Positions 57,095 to 64,000 of a stretch of 64,000 nt of DNA are shown here, in pieces. Numbering within the stretch: position 1 is the stretch's first letter; every line of letters begins with the position of its first letter. The DNA is taken from contig NZ_VCLA01000086.1 in the NCBI RefSeq assembly GCF_009600885.1, positions 19,051 to 83,050 on the forward strand, read 5' to 3'. Under the pieces are notes generated by a model. That model ran no database searches. It was not told where the DNA came from and saw only the letters and a list, made by a program, of their open reading frames with translations. A program made the position numbers and the translations under genes. This stretch comes from Streptomyces jumonjinensis. GTDB taxonomy: Bacteria; Actinomycetota; Actinomycetes; Streptomycetales; Streptomycetaceae.

Positions 57095-57841
57095 TCAGGT
57101 TCCCGGCTTACGCCCGTATACGTACACGTCGTCGCCGTTCTTCAGACGCTTCCAGTACGCCTTCGCATCCGCGTGACGCATATTGACGCAGCCCGCGGAG
57201 CCCGGCGGGTTCCATACGGATTTGGTCACCGAGTGGAACGCCTGACCGCCGTCGAAGAACTGCGCGTACGGCATTTTGACCTTGTAGATCGACGACACAT
57301 GGTCGATATTCCGCCAGTAGATCTTCTTGGCGCCGGTCCGGGTCTCGTCCCCGTCCTTCCCGGTGCGCACCGGGACCGGACCGAACGCCAGCTTCTTCCC
57401 GTCCTGGATCCAGCTCAGCTGCCGGGTCAGATCCACACAGGCGATCCGGCCCTTGTCCACCGGGCACTTGCCGGCCTTGTTCGGGTTCTTCCCGGCGGCC
57501 CGCTGCTCCAGCATCGTGTTCATCGTCCGCCACGTCAGCGGTCCCGCGTAGCCGAGCGCCGGGGTGATGCCGTGCTCGTTCTGGAAGGCGCGGATCTTCT
57601 TGCAGTCGGCGGTCGACTGCTTGCCGTCCACCTTGAGCCCCAGGAACTTCTCCACCTGCTTCTGGTGCGGTCCCGCCGACGCCGAACACGCCGCCGCGGA
57701 AGCCGCCGCCGCGGGAGCGCTGCCGAGCGCCATGGTCAGCGGAACCACCAGACCCGCCAACCCGAGCGCGATGCCCGTCCGTCTGCCGGGACCGCCCGCC
57801 GCGCCGGCTGCCCGGCGCACTCCCCGTATCGCGATTCCCAC
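57095..57841 (-). CDS. secreted L,D-transpeptidase-like protein with SAGC motif
   Basis: A 248-residue exported protein: Arg-rich N-terminus, signal sequence (GIALGLAGLVVPLTMALG), a short peptidoglycan-binding-like region (KFLGLKVDGKQSTADCKKIRAFQ), then a YkuD domain with YAQFFDGGQAFHSVTKSVW and PGSAGCVNMRHADAKAYW. The catalytic cysteine is present, but the canonical SHGC is SAGC, so the histidine next to it is replaced by alanine. The GTG at 57841 is chosen for spacing to a GGAGGGG ribosome site; GTG 57850 is the alternative. Confidence 0.82.
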   Translation of the reverse strand: MGIAIRGVRRAAGAAGGPGRRTGIALGLAGLVVPLTMALGSAPAAAASAAACSASAGPHQKQVEKFLGLKVDGKQSTADCKKIRAFQNEHGITPALGYAGPLTWRTMNTMLEQRAAGKNPNKAGKCPVDKGRIACVDLTRQLSWIQDGKKLAFGPVPVRTGKDGDETRTGAKKIYWRNIDHVSSIYKVKMPYAQFFDGGQAFHSVTKSVWNPPGSAGCVNMRHADAKAYWKRLKNGDDVYVYGRKPGT

Positions 57842-58010
57842 CGTTCCCACTCCCCTCCGTCGACTGCCGTGAATGCGTTGCTCGCACCATTTGACGCAGG
57901 TTCGGAAGCGGTAGTTCTGTGGAACTGGTCTCAATCCCGCTACGGTCGGCCGCAGTTGCCCGCGAGCCGCCCCCTCAGCCGCCCCCTCGGCTGCGCTCTC
58001 AGCCGCCCTC

Positions 58011-59318
58011 TCAGCCGCGCGCGACCATGGCCGGAGCCGAGCCCGCGGCGATCAGCGTCCGCCGCTCGGCGCGCGCCACCCGGGTCCCGTACAGCGTGAT
58101 CGACACCACCCCGGCCACCGCCAGCAGCCCCAGCCCCACCGTGCCCGCCCAGCCGCCGGAGTGGTAGGCGATCGCGCCGAGCGTGCCGCCGACGCTGCTG
58201 CCCAGGTAGTACACCGACTGATACAGCGCCGACGCCTGCGCCCGGCCCGTCTTCGCCGTACGGCTCACCGACGACGAGGCCACCGCGTGACCGGCGAAGA
58301 ACCCGGCCGTGATCAGCACCAGACCCGCCAGCACGGCGGCCAGCGCGTCGGACAGCGACAGCAGCAGCCCCGCCGCCGTGGTGGTGACCGCCAGATACAG
58401 CGCCCCGCGCCGCCCCAGCCGCCCCACCAGCCGGCCCGCCGCGGCCGAGGAGACCGTGCCGACCAGATAGACCAGGAAGATCGAACCGACCACGCCCTGC
58501 GAGAGGTTGAACGGCGCCGCCACCAGCCGGTAGCCGATCACCGTGTACACCGCGCCGAACACCGTCATGAAGAGCGCGCCGATCGCGTACAGCCGCAGCA
58601 GCAGCGGATCCGACAGATGCCCGCGCACCGTCCCCGCCAGCGCCCTCGCACTCAGCCTGCCGGGGGTGAAGTGCCGCGCCTTCGGCAGCAGCAGCCGGAA
58701 GACCACCGCGCCCGCCAGCGCCAGCAGCCCCACGGCCGCCAGACCCGCGCGCCAGCCCCAGAGGTCGGCCGCCCAGCCGGTGACGATCCGGCCGCTCATC
58801 CCGCCGATGCTGTTGCCCGCCACGAACAGCCCGATCGCGGCGATCAGCGCCTTGGGCCGCACCTCCTCGGCCAGATACGCCATCGCCGAGGCCGGCAGAC
58901 CTGCCAGCGCCGCGCCCTGCACCGCTCGCAGTGCCACCAGCCACTCCAGGCTCGGCGCGAACGGCACCAGCAGCCCGACGGCCACCGCGACCGCGAGCGA
59001 CACGGTCATCAGGGTGCGCCGCCCGAACCGCTCGGAGAAGGCGCTCAGCGGAAGGACGAAGAGGGCCAGCGCGCCCGTCGCGGCCGAGACCGTCCAGCTG
59101 GCCGCCGACGCGCTCACGCCGAAATCGGCGGAGACGGCGGGCAGCAGTGCCTGGGTGGAGTAGAGAAGGGCGAAGGCGGCCACTCCCGCGGCGAAGAGCG
59201 CGAGGCTCATCCTGCGGTAGCCGCGCTGCCCGGGAGCGAGCGGCTGGGGGGTCTCGGAGGACGTTTCGACGGCGACGGCGCCCACCGCGGTGGACGCCTC
59301 GGTACTGGCAGGAGGCAT
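58011..59318 (-). CDS. MFS-family efflux transporter
   Basis: A 435-residue membrane protein with twelve expected helices and a Ser/Thr-rich cytoplasmic N-terminus. The loop 2-3 signature reads SAFSERFGRRTLMTVSLAVA, and the paired loop 8-9 reads GRLVGRLGRRGALYLA. The layout with FAAGVAAFALLYSTQALLP resembles the YnfM/arabinose-type efflux group. It is divergent from a LysR regulator with a ~60-bp gap, which suggests that the regulator controls it. Substrate unknown. Confidence 0.9.
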   Translation of the reverse strand: MPPASTEASTAVGAVAVETSSETPQPLAPGQRGYRRMSLALFAAGVAAFALLYSTQALLPAVSADFGVSASAASWTVSAATGALALFVLPLSAFSERFGRRTLMTVSLAVAVAVGLLVPFAPSLEWLVALRAVQGAALAGLPASAMAYLAEEVRPKALIAAIGLFVAGNSIGGMSGRIVTGWAADLWGWRAGLAAVGLLALAGAVVFRLLLPKARHFTPGRLSARALAGTVRGHLSDPLLLRLYAIGALFMTVFGAVYTVIGYRLVAAPFNLSQGVVGSIFLVYLVGTVSSAAAGRLVGRLGRRGALYLAVTTTAAGLLLSLSDALAAVLAGLVLITAGFFAGHAVASSSVSRTAKTGRAQASALYQSVYYLGSSVGGTLGAIAYHSGGWAGTVGLGLLAVAGVVSITLYGTRVARAERRTLIAAGSAPAMVARG

Positions 59319-59380
59319 AACCCGAACGTACGACCCGCCACTTCATGCGTCCAATGCATGGAACGGCCATAATCGTTCCC
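59319..59380. promoter_or_regulatory. LysR/MFS divergent control region
   Basis: An imperfect inverted repeat (ATGCATGGAACG with CGTTCCCATGGTGCAT) spans the region and enters the LysR start. CATAAT at 59369-59374 is a likely -10 for the LysR gene, six bases before the ATG, consistent with a leaderless transcript. Confidence 0.5.
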
Positions 59381-60343
59381 ATGGTGCATGACCGCAGCTC
59401 ACAGCCTCGCCTGTCACACGGCAGTTACGAAGAATACGAAGAAGACACATCTCTGCTGCTCGCGCCGCGCCTCGCGTACTTCGCCGGGGTCGCCCGCCAT
59501 GAGCATGTGACCCGCGCCGCACAGGAGCTGGGCGTGCCCCAGTCGACGCTCTCGCGCGCGATCGTCCGGCTGGAGAGGGACCTCGGCGTCGCCCTCTTCG
59601 CCCGCCGGGGCCGCACCGTCTCCCTCACCCCCGCCGGGCGCACCTTCCTCACCTCCGTGGAGCGCGCCCTCGCGGAGGTCGAGCGCGCCGCCGAATCCGT
59701 CCGGGCCGACGCGGACCCCCGCGCCGGAAAGGTCGCCTTCGGGTTTCTGCACACCATGGGCTCGGAGACCGTGCCCGGACTGCTCAGGGCCTTCCGCGCG
59801 GACCACCCCAAGATCCGGTTCACCCTTGTGCAGAACTACGGCGAGGCCATGCTCGGCGGACTGCGCTCGGGCGATCTGGACCTCTGTCTGACCTCGCCGG
59901 TGCCCGACGCGCCCGATCTGGTGGCCCGCCGGCTCGACGAGCAGCGGCTGCGGCTCGTGGTCCCCGACGACCACCGGCTCGCCCGCCGCAGACGCGTCCG
60001 GCTCGCCGAGGCGGCGAACGATCTCTTCGTCACCCTGGAACCCGGCTATGGGCTCCGCCGGATCACCGACGACCTCTGCGCCCAGGCGGGCTTCACCCCG
60101 AAGGTCGCCTTCGAGGGCGAGGAGGCCGAGACCCTGCGCGGTCTGGTGGCCGCGGGGCTGGGGGTGGCCCTGCTGCCGCCGCCCGCCGTGGCCCGGCCGG
60201 GAGTGGTGGAGCTGACGGTGACCGCGCCGAGGGCGGTCCGCGAGATCGGCGTGGCCTGGCTCGACGGGCACCCGGACACCGCGCCCGTGGCCGCCTTCAA
60301 GAAGTTCCTGCTCTCCCGCCGGGGACGGCTGCTCCCGGAGTGA
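59381..60343 (+). CDS. LysR-family transcriptional regulator
   Basis: A 320-residue regulator. The N-terminal winged helix-turn-helix (residues ~28-85) reads LAYFAGVARHEHVTRAAQELGVPQSTLSRAIVRLERDLG and LFARRGRTVSLTPAGRTFL in pieces. The effector domain has KVAFGFLHTMGSETVPGLL and GDLDLCLTSPV. It is expected to control the divergent MFS gene. The ATG at 59381 is chosen over the upstream frame opening at 59345. Confidence 0.9.
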   Translation: MVHDRSSQPRLSHGSYEEYEEDTSLLLAPRLAYFAGVARHEHVTRAAQELGVPQSTLSRAIVRLERDLGVALFARRGRTVSLTPAGRTFLTSVERALAEVERAAESVRADADPRAGKVAFGFLHTMGSETVPGLLRAFRADHPKIRFTLVQNYGEAMLGGLRSGDLDLCLTSPVPDAPDLVARRLDEQRLRLVVPDDHRLARRRRVRLAEAANDLFVTLEPGYGLRRITDDLCAQAGFTPKVAFEGEEAETLRGLVAAGLGVALLPPPAVARPGVVELTVTAPRAVREIGVAWLDGHPDTAPVAAFKKFLLSRRGRLLPE

Positions 60344-60353
60344 GCCCCGGGGA

Positions 60354-60438
60354 CCTCAGGGTCTGGACCCCCGAGCCCTCAGGGTCTGAGCCCCCGAGCC
60401 CTCAGGGTCTGGACCCCCCGGCCCTCAGGGCCTGAGCG
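60354..60438. repeat. four tandem 23-bp repeats between convergent genes
   Basis: The unit cctcagggtctggacccccgagc occurs about four times with small changes. Each holds the 9-bp self-complementary core CCCTCAGGG. The last copy overlaps the 3' end of the leftward hydrolase gene and encodes its final residues. Confidence 0.85.
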
Positions 60439-61246
60439 ATCTGCCGAAGCCCGCCGCCAGCGGCATCCGCAGCCCCAGCGGCGGCGGCGCGGCCAGCGCG
60501 TCCGCCACCGGGCGCGAGTACGGATGCGGAAACATCGACCCCAGCACGAAGTCCGTGGCCAGCGCCAGCACCTCGGCATGGTGCTGACGGAGCGCGTTCC
60601 CGTCCGTATGGACCTCGAAGCGGCATATGTTCCGGTTCACCTTCTTGGCGCGCTCCGCCAGCCGGTAGGACAGATCCGGATCCGTCCGGGCGTCGTTCGT
60701 CCCATGCACGATCAGCACCTGACGCCCCACCAGCTGCTTCACCGGCTCCGGCTCGCCCGTCCGCCCGTCCGCCGGCAGCCAGGGCGCCATCGCCAGCACC
60801 GAGCCGACCCCCGGATGGTCCGCCGCGTGCAGCGCCGCGCGCCCCCCGAAGCCATGGCCCGCCAGACAGATCGGCACATCGCCGTACTGCCGCGTCACCT
60901 CGTCCGCCGCCCGCGCCGCGTCCGCCGCGAGCCGGGCGGCCCGGCCGTTCCAGCCCCGGGTGCGGTAGTGCACCGAGTGCACCACCAGACCGTGCCCGCC
61001 GCCCGCCCGCGCCAGCGCCCGCCCCAGCGGGAAGACCCGGGCGAAGGAGAGCGCCGAGGGCCTGCGCTCCGACTCCGCCGCGCCGTCCGGCAACAGCAGC
61101 ACCACCCCGCCCACGGTCGGATCCACCCCGGTCCGCCGGGTGCGATAGGCCCGGCCGAGCCGGACCTCCCGTGCCGCCTCGGTCGTCCCGGCCGCCTTGC
61201 GATCATCCCGACGTCCCCACCAGCGGGGCAGTGCGCGGTGTGCCAT
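60425..61246 (-). CDS. alpha/beta-hydrolase fold protein lacking the nucleophile serine
   Basis: A 273-residue protein of the alpha/beta-hydrolase fold: GGVVLLLPDGA, LGRALARAGGGHGLVVHSVHYRTRGWNG, ICLAGHGFGGRAALHAADHPG, VLIVHGTNDARTDPDLS (acid loop) and LRQHHAEVL (histidine). The nucleophile elbow that is GHSxGG in active enzymes reads GHGFGG, so the serine is replaced by glycine and normal esterase chemistry is unlikely. Its role is unknown. It is divergent from the adenosine deaminase gene. Confidence 0.8.
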   Translation of the reverse strand: MAHRALPRWWGRRDDRKAAGTTEAAREVRLGRAYRTRRTGVDPTVGGVVLLLPDGAAESERRPSALSFARVFPLGRALARAGGGHGLVVHSVHYRTRGWNGRAARLAADAARAADEVTRQYGDVPICLAGHGFGGRAALHAADHPGVGSVLAMAPWLPADGRTGEPEPVKQLVGRQVLIVHGTNDARTDPDLSYRLAERAKKVNRNICRFEVHTDGNALRQHHAEVLALATDFVLGSMFPHPYSRPVADALAAPPPLGLRMPLAAGFGRSLRP

Positions 61247-61321
61247 GGCAGAACAGTCTCAGAAGTACGGGTGTACGCCACCCGTACGCGCGGTCACTGT
61301 TACGTATCGACCGGGGTCGAT

Positions 61322-61333
61322 CTACGCGCGTAG
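61322..61333. promoter_or_regulatory. nucleoside-regulon operator upstream of add
   Basis: CTACGCGCGTAG, a perfect 12-bp palindrome, ends 16 bp before the add start codon. A bound repressor here would block transcription or early elongation. It lies in the gap shared with the divergent hydrolase gene. Confidence 0.75.
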
Positions 61334-61349
61334 GGGCTAAAGTGCGGAA

Positions 61350-62504
61350 ATGACGAGCCAGATCCTCAACACGCCCACCGCGGAACAGATCCGCCGCGCT
61401 CCGAAGGTGCTCCTCCACGACCACCTCGACGGCGGGCTGCGTCCCGGCACGATCATCGACCTCGCGCGCGGGAGCGGATACGACGCCCTCCCCGAGACCG
61501 AGCCCGACAAGCTCGGCATCTGGTTCCGCGAGGCGGCCGACTCCGGGTCGCTGGAGCGCTATCTGGAGACCTTCGCGCACACCTGCGCCGTGATGCAGAC
61601 CCGTGACGCGCTCTTCCGGGTCGCCGCCGAGTGCGCGGAGGACCTCGCCGAGGACGGTGTGGTGTACGCGGAGATCCGCTACGCCCCCGAACAGCATCTG
61701 GAGGGCGGGCTCACCCTCGAAGAGGTCGTCGGCGCCGTCAACGACGGCTTCCGCGAGGGCGAGCGGAACGCCCGCGCCCATGGCCACCGCATCCGCGTCG
61801 GGGCGCTGCTCACCGCGATGCGGCACGCGGCCCGCGCCCTGGAGATCGCCGAACTGGCCAACCGCCACCGCGACTCGGGGGTCGTCGGCTTCGACATCGC
61901 GGGAGCCGAGGCGGGCTACCCGCCCACCCGCCATCTCGACGCCTTCGAGTACCTCAAGCGCGAGAACAACCACTTCACCATTCACGCGGGCGAAGCCTTC
62001 GGGCTGCCGTCGATCTGGCAGGCGCTCCAGTGGTGCGGCGCGGACCGGCTCGGGCACGGTGTGCGCATCATCGACGACATCACGGTGTCGGACGACGGTC
62101 AGGTACACCTCGGCCGGCTCGCCGCGTACGTCCGGGACAAGCGGATCCCGCTGGAGCTCTGTCCGAGCTCCAACCTCCAGACCGGAGCCGCGGCTTCCTA
62201 TGCGGAGCACCCCATCGGGCTGCTCCGCAGACTTCACTTCCGGGCCACGGTGAACACCGACAACCGGCTGATGTCGGGCACCAGCATGAGCCAGGAATTC
62301 GAGCATCTGACGGAGGCGTTCGGATACACGCTCGACGATATGCAGTGGTTCACCGTCAATGCGATGAAGTCGTCGTTCATTCCTTTCGATGAACGACTGG
62401 CGATGATCAATGACGTGATCAAGCCCGGATACGCCGAGCTGAAATCCGAATGGCTGTTCCGGCAGACCGCCACGACCAGCGAATCCGCCGCCGAGCAGGG
62501 CTGA
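61350..62504 (+). CDS. add: adenosine deaminase
   Basis: A 384-residue zinc TIM-barrel enzyme that converts adenosine/deoxyadenosine to inosine/deoxyinosine. Metal and catalytic residues are visible: [10 protein letters not shown] (HxH, residues ~22-24), [10 protein letters not shown] (His and Glu), RLGHGVRI, and [11 protein letters not shown] with the zinc-binding Asp. The HDHLDG variant replaces the usual HxHLDG spacing without loss of ligands. It has its own promoter, operator and terminator. Confidence 0.95.
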   Translation: MTSQILNTPTAEQIRRAPKVLLHDHLDGGLRPGTIIDLARGSGYDALPETEPDKLGIWFREAADSGSLERYLETFAHTCAVMQTRDALFRVAAECAEDLAEDGVVYAEIRYAPEQHLEGGLTLEEVVGAVNDGFREGERNARAHGHRIRVGALLTAMRHAARALEIAELANRHRDSGVVGFDIAGAEAGYPPTRHLDAFEYLKRENNHFTIHAGEAFGLPSIWQALQWCGADRLGHGVRIIDDITVSDDGQVHLGRLAAYVRDKRIPLELCPSSNLQTGAAASYAEHPIGLLRRLHFRATVNTDNRLMSGTSMSQEFEHLTEAFGYTLDDMQWFTVNAMKSSFIPFDERLAMINDVIKPGYAELKSEWLFRQTATTSESAAEQG

Positions 62505-62515
62505 CCGGAGGCATT

Positions 62516-62553
62516 CCGGAGCGGCCGGATACGTCAATACTCGGCCGCTCCGG
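62516..62553 (+). terminator. hairpin terminator after add
   Basis: CCGGAGCGGCCG pairs perfectly with CGGCCGCTCCGG, followed by a T-containing stretch. Confidence 0.85.
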
Positions 62554-62629
62554 GGTGTTTGCCTCCGCCATGGGGCTGTGGCTAGCTTGCGGAGCCGCTC
62601 ATTTCCCCCGTCCCGAGGACACACCCCTG

Positions 62630-63073
62630 ATGAAGCAGTCAGCTGCCAAGACTCTCGGCGCCGCCGCGCTCGGCACCGCTTTCGTTGCCGCCGGCGCGGG
62701 CACCGCAGCCGCCGAGCCCGCCGCCTTCCCGGACTCCGCCACCTCGCTCGACACGATCTCCAGCGTGGTCCCGGCGGAGCGGCTCCTGACTCAGGTTCCT
62801 GCGGTCTCCGACGCGCTGGCCGGAGCACAGGGCGCGCTGACCCAGGGCGCGGCCACCCTGCCGGGCACGCTCCAGGGCGCCGGGCAGCGGGCGCTCTCCC
62901 CCGAGGCCCCCAAGGACCTGCTCGGCAGCCTGCTCGGCGGGCTGCCGCTCAACCAGCTGACCCAGGCCCTCGGCCCGCTCGGTGGTGCGGCCGGCCCGCT
63001 CACCGGTGCGGCGGGACCCGCGGCCGGGCCCCTCGGCGGGGTGGCGGGACCGCTCGGCGGCGGCGCGGTCTGA
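62630..63073 (+). CDS. secreted Ala/Gly/Pro/Leu-rich small protein
   Basis: A 147-residue protein with a clear signal peptide (MKQSAAKTLGAAALGTAFVA, then AAGAGTAAAEP cleavage region). The mature part has a helical segment (TISSVVPAERLLTQVPAVSD) and ends in GGAAGPLTGAAGPAAGPLGG-like repeats. No enzymatic motif. Similar small exported proteins are common in Streptomyces and are of unknown function. The ATG at 62630 is placed by the signal peptide; the ribosome site is weak. Confidence 0.75.
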   Translation: MKQSAAKTLGAAALGTAFVAAGAGTAAAEPAAFPDSATSLDTISSVVPAERLLTQVPAVSDALAGAQGALTQGAATLPGTLQGAGQRALSPEAPKDLLGSLLGGLPLNQLTQALGPLGGAAGPLTGAAGPAAGPLGGVAGPLGGGAV

Positions 63074-63239
63074 CGTCCGTACCGTCCGTCCGCCGCCACT
63101 TCCCCCCGGACGGCTGACGGCAGTACCGCAGCACGGCGGGGCGTGGACCGGACGCCGGTCCGCGCCCCAGCCGTGTGACCGGCCGACCGATCGGCTCCGG
63201 TGCTGGTGCTGGTGCTGGTGTCAGTGCCGGTGTCCGTGG

Positions 63240-63443
63240 CTACCAGGCGGTCTTCGGCGCGGTCCGGTCCGTCGGCAGCAGCAGCCACAGCGCCAGATAG
63301 AGCAGGAACTGCGGCCCCGGCAGCAGACACGAGACCAGGAATATCGCCCTCATCGTGAAGGCGGAGGTGCTGAAGCGCCGCGCCAGCGCCGCGCACACTC
63401 CACCGATCATGCGTCCTTCACGAGGGCGGACGAGTGCGGCCAT
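63240..63443 (-). CDS. PspC-domain small membrane protein
   Basis: A 67-residue protein with the PspC signature: REGRMIGGVCAALARRFSTSAFTMRAIFLVS and a C-terminal hydrophobic stretch (PQFLLYLALWLLLP). Stand-alone PspC proteins of actinobacteria sit in the membrane and are linked to envelope stress; the partner is unknown. The start is ATG 63443. Confidence 0.85.
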   Translation of the reverse strand: MAALVRPREGRMIGGVCAALARRFSTSAFTMRAIFLVSCLLPGPQFLLYLALWLLLPTDRTAPKTAW

Positions 63444-63568
63444 GGTGGGCTCCTTCGCGTGACCGTAGACGGATGGTCCGACCGGAGCAGCCGCTTCTCC
63501 GTGCGGCGGTCCGGTCGTCCCGATCGATGTCCTCAGAATGCCGGGTGGAGCGGGGGTGGGGCATCGCT

Positions 63569-64000
63569 CTAGGGTGCGATGCCGACCCTGGGAATTGTCG
63601 GGGTCGACCCCTGAGCGGCGTCCTCCCGCAGCAGTGGGCCGGGTCCGCCCGAGGGCCTGGCCCCGGCTCTGGGCGTGGGCCGGGTGCCGCGGGCGCCGAT
63701 CCGGCCGACCGGGAGCATGGTGGACGCCGTGGTGGTCCTGGTGCTCGGAAGCGCCGTGGGGCGGGCCGGGCGATCGGCCCCCCGCCGGCGCAGCCGGGCC
63801 CGGCCCACCGGAACCACCAGCAGATGGGCGACCGTGACCCCCGCGGTGTTCAACAGCAGTGAGTCCACGTCGAGCACCCGGCCCGGCACCCCGGTCTGGA
63901 GGAGCTCGATGCCCAGCGAGATCATCGCACCGGCCGCCGCCGTCCGGGCCAGCGACGCCAGCGGCGACACCGTCAGCCTGCCGCCCGCCATGGGCAGCAG
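63569..64000 (-). CDS. VanZ-like membrane protein, 5' end cut by window edge
   Basis: The frame is open to the right edge, so the N-terminus is missing. The visible part has the VanZ C-terminal signature SLGIELLQTGVPGRVLDVDSLLLNTAGVTVAHLL, with the conserved Glu and Asp residues of membrane segments 3 and 4, then a basic, Pro/Gly/Arg-rich tail of about 70 residues. VanZ-like proteins are membrane proteins linked to glycopeptide tolerance or envelope functions; the role here is unknown. Confidence 0.75.
   Translation of the reverse strand: MLPMAGGRLTVSPLASLARTAAAGAMISLGIELLQTGVPGRVLDVDSLLLNTAGVTVAHLLVVPVGRARLRRRGADRPARPTALPSTRTTTASTMLPVGRIGARGTRPTPRAGARPSGGPGPLLREDAAQGSTPTIPRVGIAP

Overview
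The window is a chromosomal segment of a Streptomyces (or very close relative). Reasons: extreme GC with G/C-ending codons, many GTG/TTG starts and 1-4 nt ATGA/GTGA overlaps, actinobacterial families (DUF397 plus DUF5753-type HTH regulators, DUF1876, UbiA-type decaprenyl-phosphate phosphoribosyltransferase, PspC), and a gene order that, as I remember it, follows the S. coelicolor SCO484x-SCO490x region. No tRNA, rRNA, CRISPR array, insertion sequence or phage gene was recognised.

Layout. (1) 1-5.8 kb: edge-truncated PAP2 phosphatase, UbiA prenyltransferase, YihY-like membrane protein, D,D-carboxypeptidase, small membrane protein, metallophosphoesterase. (2) 5.8-23.9 kb: accessory block between two core neighbours. 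It holds a WhiJ-type module (three tandem DUF397 genes, HTH regulator, a coupled small ORF, an ATPase-like protein and a small Cys-rich protein), a FemABX ligase, a TetR-DCC-membrane operon with two perfect palindromes at its promoter, an alpha/beta hydrolase, and a divergent pair made of a secreted DNRLRE/FG-GAP protein and a 2407-residue secreted RHS-HINT protein with an HNH-like C-terminal tip, followed by a putative immunity gene. (3) 24-31.5 kb: sdhCDAB, an OHCU-decarboxylase-like gene with an expanded 12-residue repeat, a GH20 lipoprotein and an unknown repeat protein. (4) 31.7-38.4 kb: sigma factor with a membrane partner, L,D-transpeptidase, stand-alone acyl-CoA mutase large subunit, LysE exporter, DUF1876, CBS-BON protein. 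(5) 38.8-46.4 kb: two divergent operons for an acidic nonulosonate cell-wall polymer (polysialyltransferase-like, GT2, DUF6716-like, NeuA-HAD fusion, NeuB, GT52-like). (6) 46.8-62.5 kb: M20 amidohydrolase; nucleoside uptake and salvage (BMP lipoprotein, ABC ATPase and two permeases, cytidine deaminase, thymidine phosphorylase, adenosine deaminase), interrupted by a STAS protein, SigG-type sigma factor, second L,D-transpeptidase, divergent MFS/LysR pair and a hydrolase. (7) 62.6-64 kb: secreted Ala/Gly/Pro-rich protein, PspC protein, edge-truncated VanZ-like protein.

How the genes work together. The strongest new signal is a near-perfect palindrome CTACGCGCGTAG (or a one-sided or one-mismatch version) in front of all four nucleoside-salvage transcription units, separated by strong terminators: a predicted nucleoside regulon. 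The ABC ATPase of that system has an apparent one-base deletion and no canonical start codon, so it is either broken or mis-sequenced. A second theme is the many in-frame tandem repeats inserted into otherwise conserved proteins (PAP2, OHCU decarboxylase, NeuA, DUF6716-like protein, sigma partner).
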